The position numbers and the translations under genes are program-made. Of a stretch of DNA of 64,000 bases, positions 41,358 through 50,807 are shown piece after piece. The notes under the pieces were generated by a model that made no database searches, had not been told where the DNA came from, and saw nothing but the letters and a program-made list of their open reading frames with translations. How positions within the stretch are numbered: position 1 is the stretch's first letter; each line of letters starts with the position of its first letter. This DNA comes from Candidatus Bipolaricaulis anaerobius (lineage in GTDB: Bacteria; Bipolaricaulota; Bipolaricaulia; Bipolaricaulales; Bipolaricaulaceae): positions 1,054,001 to 1,118,000 of the forward strand of contig NZ_LS483254.1 of assembly GCF_900465355.1 (NCBI RefSeq). The letters run 5' to 3'.

Positions 41358-42293
41358 ATGACGCTCGTTCATCGACTGGAGCGGAAACAGTGTCTGATAG
41401 GCCTGATCACGCTGGTTGTGCTAGGGGTCGTAGCGGCATGGAAGCCATACGCACTAATCGAGGGCCTTCAACGCGGCGGACTCTACTCGCTGATTGCGCT
41501 ACCGATGGCGTTGATCCTCGGGATCGTGGGGATCATCAACTTGGCGCACGGCGAATTCATGATGCTTGGGGCCTACTTCGCCTACTGGCTGTGGGCTTAC
41601 GCGGGACTGGATCCCTTGGTAGCGATGGTCCCCTCTCTGGGGGCCTTTGCCCTCATCGGTGCTGTAACCTACAGCGCAACGATTCGTCGTGTGCTGAAGG
41701 CGCCGGAGCTAACCCAGTTGCTACTCACATTCGGGCTGGCACTGATGGCTGTGGAGTTCGCCAATCTGATGTGGACCTCGCGGCCGTGGAAACCCCACCT
41801 CAGCTACATCTACTCCTCAGTGTCAATAGGCTCACTCACTTTTGGCATATATCCCTTCGTGTACACGGTAGGTGCGATCGTGGTTTTGATCGGATTGATG
41901 GCGTTCCTGCGCCGTACACGGATTGGCAAGGCGGCGCTCGCGGTCGGACAGAATCCGCGGGGGGCAGAGCTTGTGGGGATCAACGTAAACCGGACGTATC
42001 TTCTGATCTTCACTTTGTCAATCGCCCTGGTCGGGGCGATCGGAGGGCTATTCCTTACACGCCACTCTGTCTTCCCGGCTGTCGGATCGCCGTTCACGCT
42101 GAAGTCGTTTTGTCTGATCGCTATGGCTGGCGTGGGCAACTTGCCAGGGGTGCTGTGGGGTGGCTTTGCCCTCGGCATTGCTGAAGCTCTCGTGTTGTCA
42201 TTCCGCGAGGCATACATGTGGGCCGATGTGGTGTTCTTTGCCGTGCTGGTTGGGGTGATCCTTGGCAGATCGTATCGGAGGCATACCACATGA
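41358..42293 (+). CDS. ABC transporter permease, LivH type
   Basis: The 311-residue membrane protein is a LivH-type permease: GLQRGGLYSLIALPMALI and GIINLAHGEFMMLGAYFAYW at the N-terminus, then GQNPRGAELVGINVNRTY, the coupling-helix region that touches the ATPase. ATG 41358 follows GAGGAGAG. It overlaps livM by 4 nt. Confidence 0.93.
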   Translation: MTLVHRLERKQCLIGLITLVVLGVVAAWKPYALIEGLQRGGLYSLIALPMALILGIVGIINLAHGEFMMLGAYFAYWLWAYAGLDPLVAMVPSLGAFALIGAVTYSATIRRVLKAPELTQLLLTFGLALMAVEFANLMWTSRPWKPHLSYIYSSVSIGSLTFGIYPFVYTVGAIVVLIGLMAFLRRTRIGKAALAVGQNPRGAELVGINVNRTYLLIFTLSIALVGAIGGLFLTRHSVFPAVGSPFTLKSFCLIAMAGVGNLPGVLWGGFALGIAEALVLSFREAYMWADVVFFAVLVGVILGRSYRRHTT

Positions 42294-43228
42294 GGATCAA
42301 GAGGCTCCTCCCTTATGTCGTTGGCGCCGCGATAGCTGTGACGTTCCCGCTTTGGACGGGCATGTACCAACAGCAAGTGGCGGTAACGATACTGATCTAC
42401 CTGACGCTCGCCCTGAGCTGGGACATGCTGTTGCGCTCAGGACAGCTCAATTTCGGCACTGCTGGGTTCTTTGGGATAGGGAGCTACACGGCGGTGCTGT
42501 TGTTCCTTAACTTGGGTGTGCCTCCCCTGCTGAGCATCGCTCTTGGGGGGCTGATCGCTGGTGTAGTCGCTCTGTTTCTTGGGCTGGCGGTGTTGCGGCT
42601 GCGAGGCATGTACTTCGCCATCACCACCCTAGGGGTAGCCAGCATCTTCCAGGTGGTGGCGCGAAACATCCCTTCCTTGACCGGGGGACCGGAGGGGAAG
42701 ATGCTGCCCACGGCCATCTTCCGCGGGAACGTGTCAATGGCATACTGGCTTGTCCTGGGTGTAGCCCTCCTCGCGGTGGTGGTCTCCGAGGTCTTTGAGC
42801 GGACGCGGGTCCGCCTTGCGTTGACCTCCATGCGCAACAATGAGTGGGTTGCCAGATCGAGTGGCATCGATGTCTTCAAGTACCTCGTGTTTATGTTCAC
42901 GGTTACCTCCATCATCCAGGGAATTGCAGGTGGGACTTATGCCCATGTCTACGGGTTCGTCGCGCCCGAGGCAACCTTCCACGTGAACTTCCTCCTCCTC
43001 CCTCTGGCCATGGCTCTGCTCGGGGGAATCTATGGCACGTGGGGGCCAGTGATCGGCGCGCTCATCCTGGGGATCCTGAGCGAATACCTGAAGCTGCAGA
43101 TTCCATATGGGCACCTTCTCGTCTATGGAGGGATCATCGTGGTCGTCACGTTGTTCGCGCCCCACGGCGTTGTTGGGCTGGTGAAGGCAGGCCTCCAGAA
43201 GTGGGCCGCGGAGCGCGGTCCCCGATGA
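42290..43228 (+). CDS. ABC transporter permease, LivM type
   Basis: The 312-residue permease pairs with LivH. It has LSWDMLLRSGQLNFGTAGFF and IGSYTAV, the family's core helices, and SMRNNEWVARSSGIDVFKYL as the coupling segment. ATG 42290 overlaps the livH stop. An 82-nt gap precedes the ATPase gene. Confidence 0.93.
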   Translation: MRIKRLLPYVVGAAIAVTFPLWTGMYQQQVAVTILIYLTLALSWDMLLRSGQLNFGTAGFFGIGSYTAVLLFLNLGVPPLLSIALGGLIAGVVALFLGLAVLRLRGMYFAITTLGVASIFQVVARNIPSLTGGPEGKMLPTAIFRGNVSMAYWLVLGVALLAVVVSEVFERTRVRLALTSMRNNEWVARSSGIDVFKYLVFMFTVTSIIQGIAGGTYAHVYGFVAPEATFHVNFLLLPLAMALLGGIYGTWGPVIGALILGILSEYLKLQIPYGHLLVYGGIIVVVTLFAPHGVVGLVKAGLQKWAAERGPR

Positions 43229-43310
43229 TGCGGCTGATGGAAGGTCACGGCCGGGAGCGGCTGCAGCAGGTGCGGCGACGCGCCAGAACCGTGGATTGGG
43301 GGTGCGAACG

Positions 43311-44027
43311 ATGGCGGTCTTGAGAACCGAGTCCTTGACGAAGCGCTTCGGAGGGTTGGTAGCTGTCAACGAAGTGACGTTCGAGGTAGCCAAGGGCGAG
43401 ATCCTCGGCATCATCGGCCCCAACGGAGCGGGGAAAACGACCCTGATCAATGTCATCTCAGGGTTGTACCTGCCCGACGCGGGGCGGATTCTCCTCGACG
43501 GACGGGACATCACATTCACCCCCCCGCATGTGCGGTGCCGATTGGGGATCGGCCGGACGTTTCAGTTGGCCTATCCGCTCATGGATCTGTCGGCTAGGGA
43601 GAACATTATGGTGGGCGCGGTGTTCGGTCAGCCGCAACGTCTACGGGAGGCACGCCATACTGCCGATGAGATCGGACAACTCCTGGATCTCCCGGCGATG
43701 GATCGCGGCGTATGGAACCTGACGGCCCTGGAGATCAAGAAGCTAGAGCTTGGCCGCGCACTGGCGACGCATCCCAGCGTTCTCTTCCTAGACGAGGGCA
43801 TGGCGGGACTGAACCAAGACGAGACGAGGGCGATGATCGCCGTGGTCCGTAGGATTCAGGAGCAGGGCATAGGGATCTGCGTGGTAGAGCATGTGATGAG
43901 CGTGATCGGCGAGCTGACCGATCGGGTGATCGTCCTGAACGGGGGGGCGGTCATCGCCGAGGGAACGTACGCGGAGGTTTGTTCCGACCCAGAGGTCATC
44001 GCTGCCTATCTCGGGAAGGAGGAATGA
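43311..44027 (+). CDS. ABC transporter ATPase, LivG type
   Basis: The ~238-residue ATPase has Walker A GPNGAGKT (residue ~37), Walker B VLFLDEGMAG with catalytic Glu, and the switch His in VVEHVMSV. The ABC signature is LTALEIKKLELGRAL, without the glycine of LSGGQ; LivG proteins vary here more than LivF. The asymmetric pair LivG/LivF would then have one degenerate ATP site. ATG 43311 is used; TTG 43296 is in frame. Confidence 0.9.
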   Translation: MAVLRTESLTKRFGGLVAVNEVTFEVAKGEILGIIGPNGAGKTTLINVISGLYLPDAGRILLDGRDITFTPPHVRCRLGIGRTFQLAYPLMDLSARENIMVGAVFGQPQRLREARHTADEIGQLLDLPAMDRGVWNLTALEIKKLELGRALATHPSVLFLDEGMAGLNQDETRAMIAVVRRIQEQGIGICVVEHVMSVIGELTDRVIVLNGGAVIAEGTYAEVCSDPEVIAAYLGKEE

Positions 44028-44728
44028 TGCTCAACGTCTCTGATGTCGACCATTACTACGGCAAAGCCCATGTCCTGCGCAACCTATCCTTGAGCGTCGG
44101 TGCGGAATCAGTCGGGGTGTTCGGCCCGAACGGGGCGGGCAAGACAACATTGGTTAATGCAATTACAGGCTTCGTGCGGCCTAGGCGCGGCGAGATCGTA
44201 TTTGATGGAACTCCCTTGCTTCGCTTACAACCACATCAGATCACCCGCTTAGGGATCGCGATGGTTCCACAAGAACGGGAACTTTTCCCGTTCATGTCCG
44301 TGTACGGCAACCTCGAGTCTGGGGCAGCGTACGTCCCGGGCGCGCGAGAGCGGATGCGGGAGTCACTGGATGCTGTGTTCCAGCTGTTCCCGATCTTGCA
44401 AGAACGGACGCGCCAGCTTGCCGTGACACTGAGTGGCGGTGAACAGAGGATGCTTGCCATCGCGCGGGCGCTGATGTCTGCCCCAAAACTTCTGATCTTG
44501 GACGAACCTTCACTCGGCCTACAGCCGTCGCTCGTCACGGATGTATTTCATACTCTTCGCGATGTCAGCCAACGGATCTCGATCTTCTTGGCTGAGCAGA
44601 ACGTGCGGCAGAGCCTCAAGGCAATCGATCGTGGCTACATCATCGAGAACGGTCAAGTCGTACTGGAAGGACCTTCCGACGAGCTACTCGACAACGAGCA
44701 CGTGAAGCGGGCGTACCTGGGGTTGTGA
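44027..44728 (+). CDS. ABC transporter ATPase, LivF type
   Basis: The 233-residue ATPase has Walker A GPNGAGKT, Q-loop MVPQERELF, a full signature TLSGGEQRMLAIARAL, Walker B LLILDEPSLG and switch region FLAEQNV. AAGGAGG (44016-44022) sits before the ATGATG at 44024/44027; 44027 gives better spacing. It completes the five-gene importer. Confidence 0.92.
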   Translation: MLNVSDVDHYYGKAHVLRNLSLSVGAESVGVFGPNGAGKTTLVNAITGFVRPRRGEIVFDGTPLLRLQPHQITRLGIAMVPQERELFPFMSVYGNLESGAAYVPGARERMRESLDAVFQLFPILQERTRQLAVTLSGGEQRMLAIARALMSAPKLLILDEPSLGLQPSLVTDVFHTLRDVSQRISIFLAEQNVRQSLKAIDRGYIIENGQVVLEGPSDELLDNEHVKRAYLGL

Positions 44729-44763
44729 ACAACGAGGATGCATAGCGGGGAAAGGAGACGGAT

Positions 44764-45360
44764 GTGAATCCCAAGGTCCTGGCCCTCTGCGGAAGCCCGC
44801 GGCCGGGTGGGAACACCGAGTCCTACCTCAACGCGGCGTTGGATGTGCTGCGCAACCACGGTATGGAAACCGAGCTCGTGGCCCTGCATGACAAGACGAT
44901 CGCGAGTTGCCGTGCCTGCTACCAATGCTGGCATAGTGGCCAGGGTGTCTGTCAGCTCACGGGGGATGACTTCCACGACATCTACGCCAAGATGGTTGCG
45001 GCTGACGTGCTGCTTGTTGGATCACCGGTCCACTATAGCGCGGTGCATCCCGACCTGTGGTCGGTGCTCGTACGCGCTGGGTTCCCTGGGATGGCCGGCC
45101 ACCCTCACAGCGCCCCGCGACCATTCTCACGCAAGATCGGTGGCCCGATCACGGTTGCACGGCGCGCTGGGCATAACTTCGCATTTGCCCAATTGCTGTT
45201 GTGGTTTTACATCAATGAGTTCATCGTCCCTGGGTCGATCTACTGGACCGTCGGTGTAGCTCGTTCCCCGGGGGATGCCGCTCTCGATCGTGAAGGGATC
45301 GATACCGCAAAGCGGTTTGCGGAGAACATCGCCTGGTTATTCGGAAAGATCAGAACGTGA
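44764..45360 (+). CDS. iron-sulfur flavoprotein (NADPH-dependent FMN reductase fold)
   Basis: The 198-residue flavodoxin-like protein binds FMN phosphate at CGSPRPGGNTES and has GSPVHYSAV for the flavin ring. A compact cysteine motif, C-x2-C-x2-C-x7-C (SCRACYQCWHSGQGVC, residues ~49-63), matches the [4Fe-4S] site of archaeal/clostridial iron-sulfur flavoproteins. It may accept electrons from the cluster's oxidations or reduce an unsaturated intermediate. GTG 44764 follows AAAGGAGAC. Confidence 0.85.
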   Translation: MNPKVLALCGSPRPGGNTESYLNAALDVLRNHGMETELVALHDKTIASCRACYQCWHSGQGVCQLTGDDFHDIYAKMVAADVLLVGSPVHYSAVHPDLWSVLVRAGFPGMAGHPHSAPRPFSRKIGGPITVARRAGHNFAFAQLLLWFYINEFIVPGSIYWTVGVARSPGDAALDREGIDTAKRFAENIAWLFGKIRT

Positions 45361-45370
45361 AGGAGGACGT

Positions 45371-47005
45371 ATGGCTGGAAGCGTCAGACGGGAGAGGGGA
45401 GAGCGGATGTCGACAGGACCGAATGTCACAGCATATCCTGGCCCAGGTGCTGTCTACAACCTCGGGAACATCCTGGAACGAAACGCGGCTCCGTCAGGGT
45501 CTCCCGATCGGCCTGCGGTAGTCGACGCCGATCGGGCGGACGACCGACACGTCTCATCCTACCGAGCGCTTGACCGCCGTGCTAACCGGTTCGCCCAGGC
45601 ACTGACGTCGCTGGGGGTCAAGAAGGGTGACCGGGTTTTCGTGGTGCTTCCGAACAGGGTAGAGATGCTGGAGGTCCTGTTTGGGTGCCTCAAGGTTGGG
45701 GCGGTGTTCACGCCAGCCAATTTTCGGTTCTCCGCGGAGGAGATCTCGTTCCTTATCGATGACGTGGATTCGGGGATCCTCGTCTTCGACAGCGAGTACG
45801 CGGAGAAGATCCAGGAGGTGGTGTCTGGCCACCCTGGCCTACGGACGATTGAGATCGGCGGGCATGTGCTGAGCGGCTCACTCGACTACCGCCAGCTACT
45901 CACCAAGGCGTCTGAGGACGCGCCGGCCTGCCCAACTGCGCCGGACGAGACCGCTATGATCCTGTTCACGGCTGGGACGACGGGGCATCCCAAGGGGGTC
46001 AGACTCACCCATCGAAGCACGTTCTTTGCCTGTCTAGCGAACGGGATCTCAGCGGCACTGACGCGGGATGATGTCTACCTGGGGGCGCCACCGATGTTCC
46101 ATAGCGGAGGATTGACTTGCTTTCAGCTGTACATGCTGATGATCAACGGAAAGCTGATCCTCCAGCGTCGCTGGACCCCGGAGGGAGCACTCGCGCTGAT
46201 CAAGAAGTACGGCGTGACATACCATTTTGGAATAGCCACGCAGCTCAAGATGATGGTCCAGGTTCCAGGGTGGGAGAGGTGCGTCTCCTCCCTCCGTGCT
46301 GTAAACGGGGGTGGGGAGCCACAACCCGTTGAGTTGAAGCGGGCGTTCATCGATCAGGGGATCACCTACATATGCGGCTATGGGCTAACCGAGACCGGCG
46401 CGACCGGGCTCAACTGGCCCGCATCATCACCTGACGATCCGCTGTTGAGCAAGGCAAGCGAGTGCATGGGCAAGCCCCCAGCATTCGTCGAGGTGAAGAT
46501 CGTGAGCGAAAGTGGCGACGAAGTCGCTCCTGATGAGATCGGCGAGATCATCATCCGCCGCGAGCCCACGGGCGCAGCAGGCTACTGGAATCGTCCAGAA
46601 GAGGAGGCAAAGAAGTTCCGCGGCGACTGGATCTTCACTGGCGACCTGGGGAAGCTCGATGGGGATGGGTATTTCTACGTCCTTGGCCGGACCGATGACA
46701 TGATCATCAGTGGGGGAGAGAACATCTACCCAGCTGAGGTTGAGCGCGCTATCTACTCTCACCCCAAAGTCGCCAACGTAGTGGTTGTCCGCGGGAAGCA
46801 CCCTCAGTGGGGGCAGACGCCGAAAGCGATCGTTATGCCCAAGGAAGGGCAGACGATCACCGTAGAGGAGATCCTGGAGCACGTGAGCGCCCATCTTGCC
46901 TCGTTCAAGAAGCCTCGCACGGTGGTGATTGTGGACAGCCTGCCAAGATCTGAAACAGGCAAGATCGACCGTAAAGCGGTTAAGAATATGTACGAGGAGC
47001 TCTAG
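45371..47005 (+). CDS. acyl-CoA ligase (AMP-forming)
   Basis: The 544-residue ANL-superfamily ligase adenylates a carboxylate and transfers it to CoA. Motifs: ILFTAGTTGHPKGV (A3/P-loop), YGLTETGATG, GDWIFTGDLGKLDGDGYFYV, and the C-terminal catalytic Lys in RSETGKIDRKAV. It is of the fatty/aromatic acid-CoA ligase type and likely activates the acid imported by the adjacent transporter. ATG 45371 follows AAGGAGGA; ATG 45407, 12 codons on, is an alternative. Confidence 0.9.
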   Translation: MAGSVRRERGERMSTGPNVTAYPGPGAVYNLGNILERNAAPSGSPDRPAVVDADRADDRHVSSYRALDRRANRFAQALTSLGVKKGDRVFVVLPNRVEMLEVLFGCLKVGAVFTPANFRFSAEEISFLIDDVDSGILVFDSEYAEKIQEVVSGHPGLRTIEIGGHVLSGSLDYRQLLTKASEDAPACPTAPDETAMILFTAGTTGHPKGVRLTHRSTFFACLANGISAALTRDDVYLGAPPMFHSGGLTCFQLYMLMINGKLILQRRWTPEGALALIKKYGVTYHFGIATQLKMMVQVPGWERCVSSLRAVNGGGEPQPVELKRAFIDQGITYICGYGLTETGATGLNWPASSPDDPLLSKASECMGKPPAFVEVKIVSESGDEVAPDEIGEIIIRREPTGAAGYWNRPEEEAKKFRGDWIFTGDLGKLDGDGYFYVLGRTDDMIISGGENIYPAEVERAIYSHPKVANVVVVRGKHPQWGQTPKAIVMPKEGQTITVEEILEHVSAHLASFKKPRTVVIVDSLPRSETGKIDRKAVKNMYEEL

Positions 47006-47251
47006 CGCGCAAGCTGTGTTGTTCCGCAGTGCGAAGGCATGAAGCACCGGTTCGCCCTGCGCAACACGCTCCCCGCCCTCGTCAACGTGTGGTGGTCGAC
47101 TCCCGCCTAGGAGGAGATCATCCGTTGCCTGTTCCAGGTCCATCTAGGGGGAACTGACCTTCGTGATGGACATTGCCGGCTTAGCCAGTTCGCTCCTGGC
47201 CGGCGGGGGGTGCGAGGATTCCCTGTAGGCGTGGGTCCGAGAGGAGGGAAC
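47006..47251. other. gap with unrecognised sequence at the right edge of the catabolic island
   Basis: About 245 bp between the acyl-CoA ligase and the next ligase. A short forward frame from ATG 47039 (KHRFALRNTLPALVNVWW) ends at TAG and has no ribosome site. It may be debris of a transposon or another gene, but I do not recognise it. Confidence 0.3.
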
Positions 47252-49165
47252 ATGGGACGGCAGTACGAGGAGGTTTACCACCGATCGGTCGAGGATGCGG
47301 AGGAGTTCTGGGCTGCGGAAGCGCAGAAGCTGCACTGGTTCCAGCGCTGGGAGCAGGTACTCGACGATTCCAAGGCTCCGTTCACCCGCTGGTTCTCTGG
47401 GGGACAGACGAACCTCTGCTACAACGCGGTGGATCGCCATGTCGTGGCGGGAAAGGGGGACCGGCCGGCGATCCTCTGGGAAAGTCCGGAGTTGGGACAG
47501 AGCCGGACCCTCACCTTTCGCGAGCTCCACCGGGAAGTGAACCGGTTCGCCGCGGCCCTGCAGCGATGCGGGGTGACGAAGGGGGATCGGGTGCTCGTGT
47601 ACATGCCGATGGTCCCCGAGGCGCTCATAGCGGTGCTCGCCTGCGTTCGGATCGGCGCCATTCACTCCGTGGTCTTCGCCGGGTTCTCCGTGGAGTCCCT
47701 CGCCCACCGAATTGAGGACTCGGGGTCGCGGGTCATCGTGTGCGCCGACGGCGCTCTCCGGAAGGGGAAGCCGATCAACCTCAAGGAGATCGTAGACCGG
47801 GCCGTGGATCAAGCGCGGACCGAGGTCGAGCGCGTGATCATCCTCGATCGCGGTGTCGTCCCGTGGACCCCGGTCCCCGGGCGCGACGTACGGTGGGACG
47901 AGGCGATGGCGGAGATCGGCGAAGCCGAGGTGCCCGCCGTTCCCCTGAATGCCACGGACCCGAGCTACATCCTCTACACGTCGGGCACCACCGGGAAGCC
48001 CAAAGGGGTGGTACGGGACACGGGCGGGTACATGGTCGCCCTCCACGCTTCGATGGACCTCATCTACGGGTGCACCCCAGAGGACGTGTATTGGTCCACG
48101 TCCGACATCGGGTGGGTCGTCGGCCACAGCTACATCATCTATGGGCCGCTCCTGTACGGGATCCCGACCCTCGTGTACGAAGGAACGCCCGACAGCCCCA
48201 ACCCCGGGATCTGGTGGGAGACGATCGAGAAGCACCGGGTGTCCGTCCTCTTCTCCGCTCCCACCGCGATGCGCATGCTACGCAAGTTCCCGTCGAGCTG
48301 GATCGAAGGTCACGATCTGTCCTCGCTTCGTCACGTGTTCCTCGCCGGCGAGCCCCTGGACGAGCCCACCTACCGCTGGGCGGCCGAGACCCTGAACAAG
48401 CCCGTCATTGATCACTACTGGCAGACCGAGAGCGGCTGGCCGATGATCACGAACCACATGGGGATTCCCCCTCTTCCGGTGAAACCTGGATCCCCGACGC
48501 GGGAAGCGATCGGGTGGCAGCTCGACGTGGTCGACGAGCAGGGCGATCCGGTCCCCCGTGGGCAACGGGGGTACCTCGTCGCCTATCCTCCCCTTCCACC
48601 GGGCGCGCTCCAGACCCTGTGGAAAGACGACGAACGGTTCGTAGGAAGCTACTGGAAGCACTTCGCCCGTCACGGAAAGCGGCTCTACTTCTCCGGGGAC
48701 TATGCGATTAAGGACGAGGATGGGTACTACTGGCTCCTCGGCCGGGCGGACGAGGTGATCAACGTCGCCGGGCACCGCATGGGGACGCGCGAGGTAGAGG
48801 AGGTCATCTCCGGGCACCCCGGGGTGGCCGAGGTATCGGCGATCGGGATCGACGATGAGATCAAGGGCCAGGCGATCGCGGCGTTCGTGGTCCTCAAGAA
48901 GGACGTTGCCGATAGCCCTGCTCTCCACCAGGAGATCATCCACCTCATCCGGGAAAGCATCGGCCCCATCGCGACCCCGAAGGTGCTGCGGGTCGTGCCG
49001 CGGCTTCCTAAAACCCGCTCCGGGAAGGTGATGCGCCGCGTGTTGCGGGCGATCTGCGAGGAAAAGGCGCTGGGGGACCTGTCCACGATCGAGGACGGGG
49101 CGAGCGTAGACGAGGTCCGGAAGGCCCTTGATGAGCTGGGAGAAGTGACACAACCGAGGACCTAG
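47252..49165 (+). CDS. propionate/acetate-CoA ligase (PrpE/AcsA-like)
   Basis: The 637-residue protein is a short-chain acyl-CoA synthetase. It has the N-terminal AcsA domain (YNAVDRHVVAGKGDRPAILW), the P-loop SGTTGKPKGVV, TSDIGWVVGHSYIIYGPL, WQTESGWPMITN, the typical propionyl-CoA synthetase form of the motif, and the acetylation-type Lys in KTRSGKVMRR. It makes acetyl- or propionyl-CoA, a likely outlet for end products of the neighbouring cluster. Its G+C-rich codons look like the host backbone. ATG 47252 follows GAGGAGGGAA. Confidence 0.9.
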   Translation: MGRQYEEVYHRSVEDAEEFWAAEAQKLHWFQRWEQVLDDSKAPFTRWFSGGQTNLCYNAVDRHVVAGKGDRPAILWESPELGQSRTLTFRELHREVNRFAAALQRCGVTKGDRVLVYMPMVPEALIAVLACVRIGAIHSVVFAGFSVESLAHRIEDSGSRVIVCADGALRKGKPINLKEIVDRAVDQARTEVERVIILDRGVVPWTPVPGRDVRWDEAMAEIGEAEVPAVPLNATDPSYILYTSGTTGKPKGVVRDTGGYMVALHASMDLIYGCTPEDVYWSTSDIGWVVGHSYIIYGPLLYGIPTLVYEGTPDSPNPGIWWETIEKHRVSVLFSAPTAMRMLRKFPSSWIEGHDLSSLRHVFLAGEPLDEPTYRWAAETLNKPVIDHYWQTESGWPMITNHMGIPPLPVKPGSPTREAIGWQLDVVDEQGDPVPRGQRGYLVAYPPLPPGALQTLWKDDERFVGSYWKHFARHGKRLYFSGDYAIKDEDGYYWLLGRADEVINVAGHRMGTREVEEVISGHPGVAEVSAIGIDDEIKGQAIAAFVVLKKDVADSPALHQEIIHLIRESIGPIATPKVLRVVPRLPKTRSGKVMRRVLRAICEEKALGDLSTIEDGASVDEVRKALDELGEVTQPRT

Positions 49166-49226
49166 TCAGGTCCTCTGTCCATCCGTTAGGAGCCAGCCTT
49201 GCCCCGATCGACCCACCACCGGCGGC

Positions 49227-50807
49227 CTACCGCTCGGCCGGAGGGCCGTAGCCGCCCCCGCCGGGGGTGCGGATGCTCAGCGTCTCCCCGGGGTGGAGGT
49301 CGAATTCCGTCTTCCCCGGGAGCCGGATCTCCTCCCCATCGCGGACGAGGATGTTCTCCCCCCGTTCCCCCGCCTCCCCACCCCTAAGCCCGTAGGGACG
49401 CCCGATTCGGCGGTCGGTGAGGAGGGAGACGTGGGCGGCGTGCCCAAGCGGAGCGAGGTCGCGGCGGATCCCGCACCCGCCGCGGAACCGGCCGCGCCCG
49501 CCCGTCCCCGATCGGAGCTCGTACCTCTCCACGCGTAGGGGATAGGCAAGTTCAAGCGCCTCCACGGGCGTGTTGAGGGTGTTCGTCATGTGGCTGTGAA
49601 CCCCGTCCACCCCGTCCCCTTTCGGCCGGGCCCCGCTCCCTCCCCCGATCGTCTCGTAGAACGCGTACGGCCGGCCGGTGCGGGGATCCGTGCCCCCGAT
49701 CGCGACGTTGTTCATCGTCCCCTGGCTCGCCGCAGGAACCCGCTCCGGGATGAGCTCGGCAAGGGCCCCGAGGACGACGTCCACGATCCGCTGCGATGTC
49801 TCGAGGTTCCCCCCCACCACCGGGGCGGGGGGACGCGGGTTCACGATCGTGCCCTCCGGGGCGAGGAGCTCGATCGGCCGGTAGCACCCGGCGTTGGGGG
49901 GGATCGTGGGGTCGGTCACGGCGCGGAGGGCGTAGTACACCGCGGACGCGGTCACAGCGAACACGGCGTTCAGCGGCCCCCGCACCTGGGAGTCTGACCC
50001 GGCGAAGTCCACCCGCACCGTGTCCGCGCGGATCTCGATCCGGACCAGGATCGGGACCGGGCCGGTCCCCACGCCGTCGTCGTCGAGGGCATCCGCGAAC
50101 TCGGCCGCTCCCTGGGGGAGGCGCCTGATCTCCGCCCGCATCCGCCGCTCGCTGTAGTCGAGCACGCCGGCCATCCCCTCCCCGAGGAGTTCCGTCCCGT
50201 ACCGGGCGACGAGGTCACGGATCCGCCCAATCCCGGTCCGGCACGCCGCGTGCTGGGCGCGGAGGTCGCCCCACCGCTCGTCGGGGGTACGCACGTTCTG
50301 AAGGAGGATCCGGAGGAGGTCCTCGTCGAGTTCCCCCCTCTTCCACAGCCGCACCGGCGGGATGCGCAGCCCCTCCCCGTAGATCTCGGTTGCCGTGGGA
50401 GCGAGGCTCCCCGGCGCGGGGCCGCCGATGTCGGCGTGGTGGGCACGGCAGGCGACGAACGCCACGAGCCCCGACCCCGCGAACACGGGGGCAACGAACG
50501 TCACGTCGGGGAGGTGCGCCCCCCCGAGGTACGGATCGTTGAGGATAACGACATCGCCCTCTTCCCACTCCGCCACCCTCGCCAGCGCCGCCCGCACCGA
50601 GAACGGCATCGCCCCAAGGTGGACGGGGATGGATTCCGCCTGGGCCACGAGTTCGCCGTGGGGATCGAATAAGGCCGATGAGCAGTCCCGCCGTTCCTTG
50701 ATGTTCGGGCTGTAGGCGGACCGAACGAGGTTCGCGTTCATCTCCTCGGCCACGCTCGTGAGGGCGTGGCGGAGGACTTCGAGCGTGACCGGATCGATCG
50801 TGCTCAT
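49227..50807 (-). CDS. hyuB: hydantoinase B/oxoprolinase-like subunit
   Basis: The 526-residue protein matches HyuB, the second subunit of ATP-dependent N-methylhydantoinase/5-oxoprolinase/acetone-carboxylase-like enzymes: IDPVTLEVLRHALTSVAEEM at the start, SPNIKERRDCSSALFD, and NDPYLGGAHLPDVT. The C-terminal RTPGGGGYGPP is canonical. ATG 50807 overlaps the hyuA stop (ATGA) behind GGAGGTCGG. The substrate is not defined by sequence. Confidence 0.92.
   Translation of the reverse strand: MSTIDPVTLEVLRHALTSVAEEMNANLVRSAYSPNIKERRDCSSALFDPHGELVAQAESIPVHLGAMPFSVRAALARVAEWEEGDVVILNDPYLGGAHLPDVTFVAPVFAGSGLVAFVACRAHHADIGGPAPGSLAPTATEIYGEGLRIPPVRLWKRGELDEDLLRILLQNVRTPDERWGDLRAQHAACRTGIGRIRDLVARYGTELLGEGMAGVLDYSERRMRAEIRRLPQGAAEFADALDDDGVGTGPVPILVRIEIRADTVRVDFAGSDSQVRGPLNAVFAVTASAVYYALRAVTDPTIPPNAGCYRPIELLAPEGTIVNPRPPAPVVGGNLETSQRIVDVVLGALAELIPERVPAASQGTMNNVAIGGTDPRTGRPYAFYETIGGGSGARPKGDGVDGVHSHMTNTLNTPVEALELAYPLRVERYELRSGTGGRGRFRGGCGIRRDLAPLGHAAHVSLLTDRRIGRPYGLRGGEAGERGENILVRDGEEIRLPGKTEFDLHPGETLSIRTPGGGGYGPPAER

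Noticed and set aside
43225-43323. Short forward ORF (MMRLMEGHGRERL...) between livM and livG
   Set aside because: It overlaps both genes, lacks a ribosome site and shows no protein-like pattern; the gap is probably untranslated.
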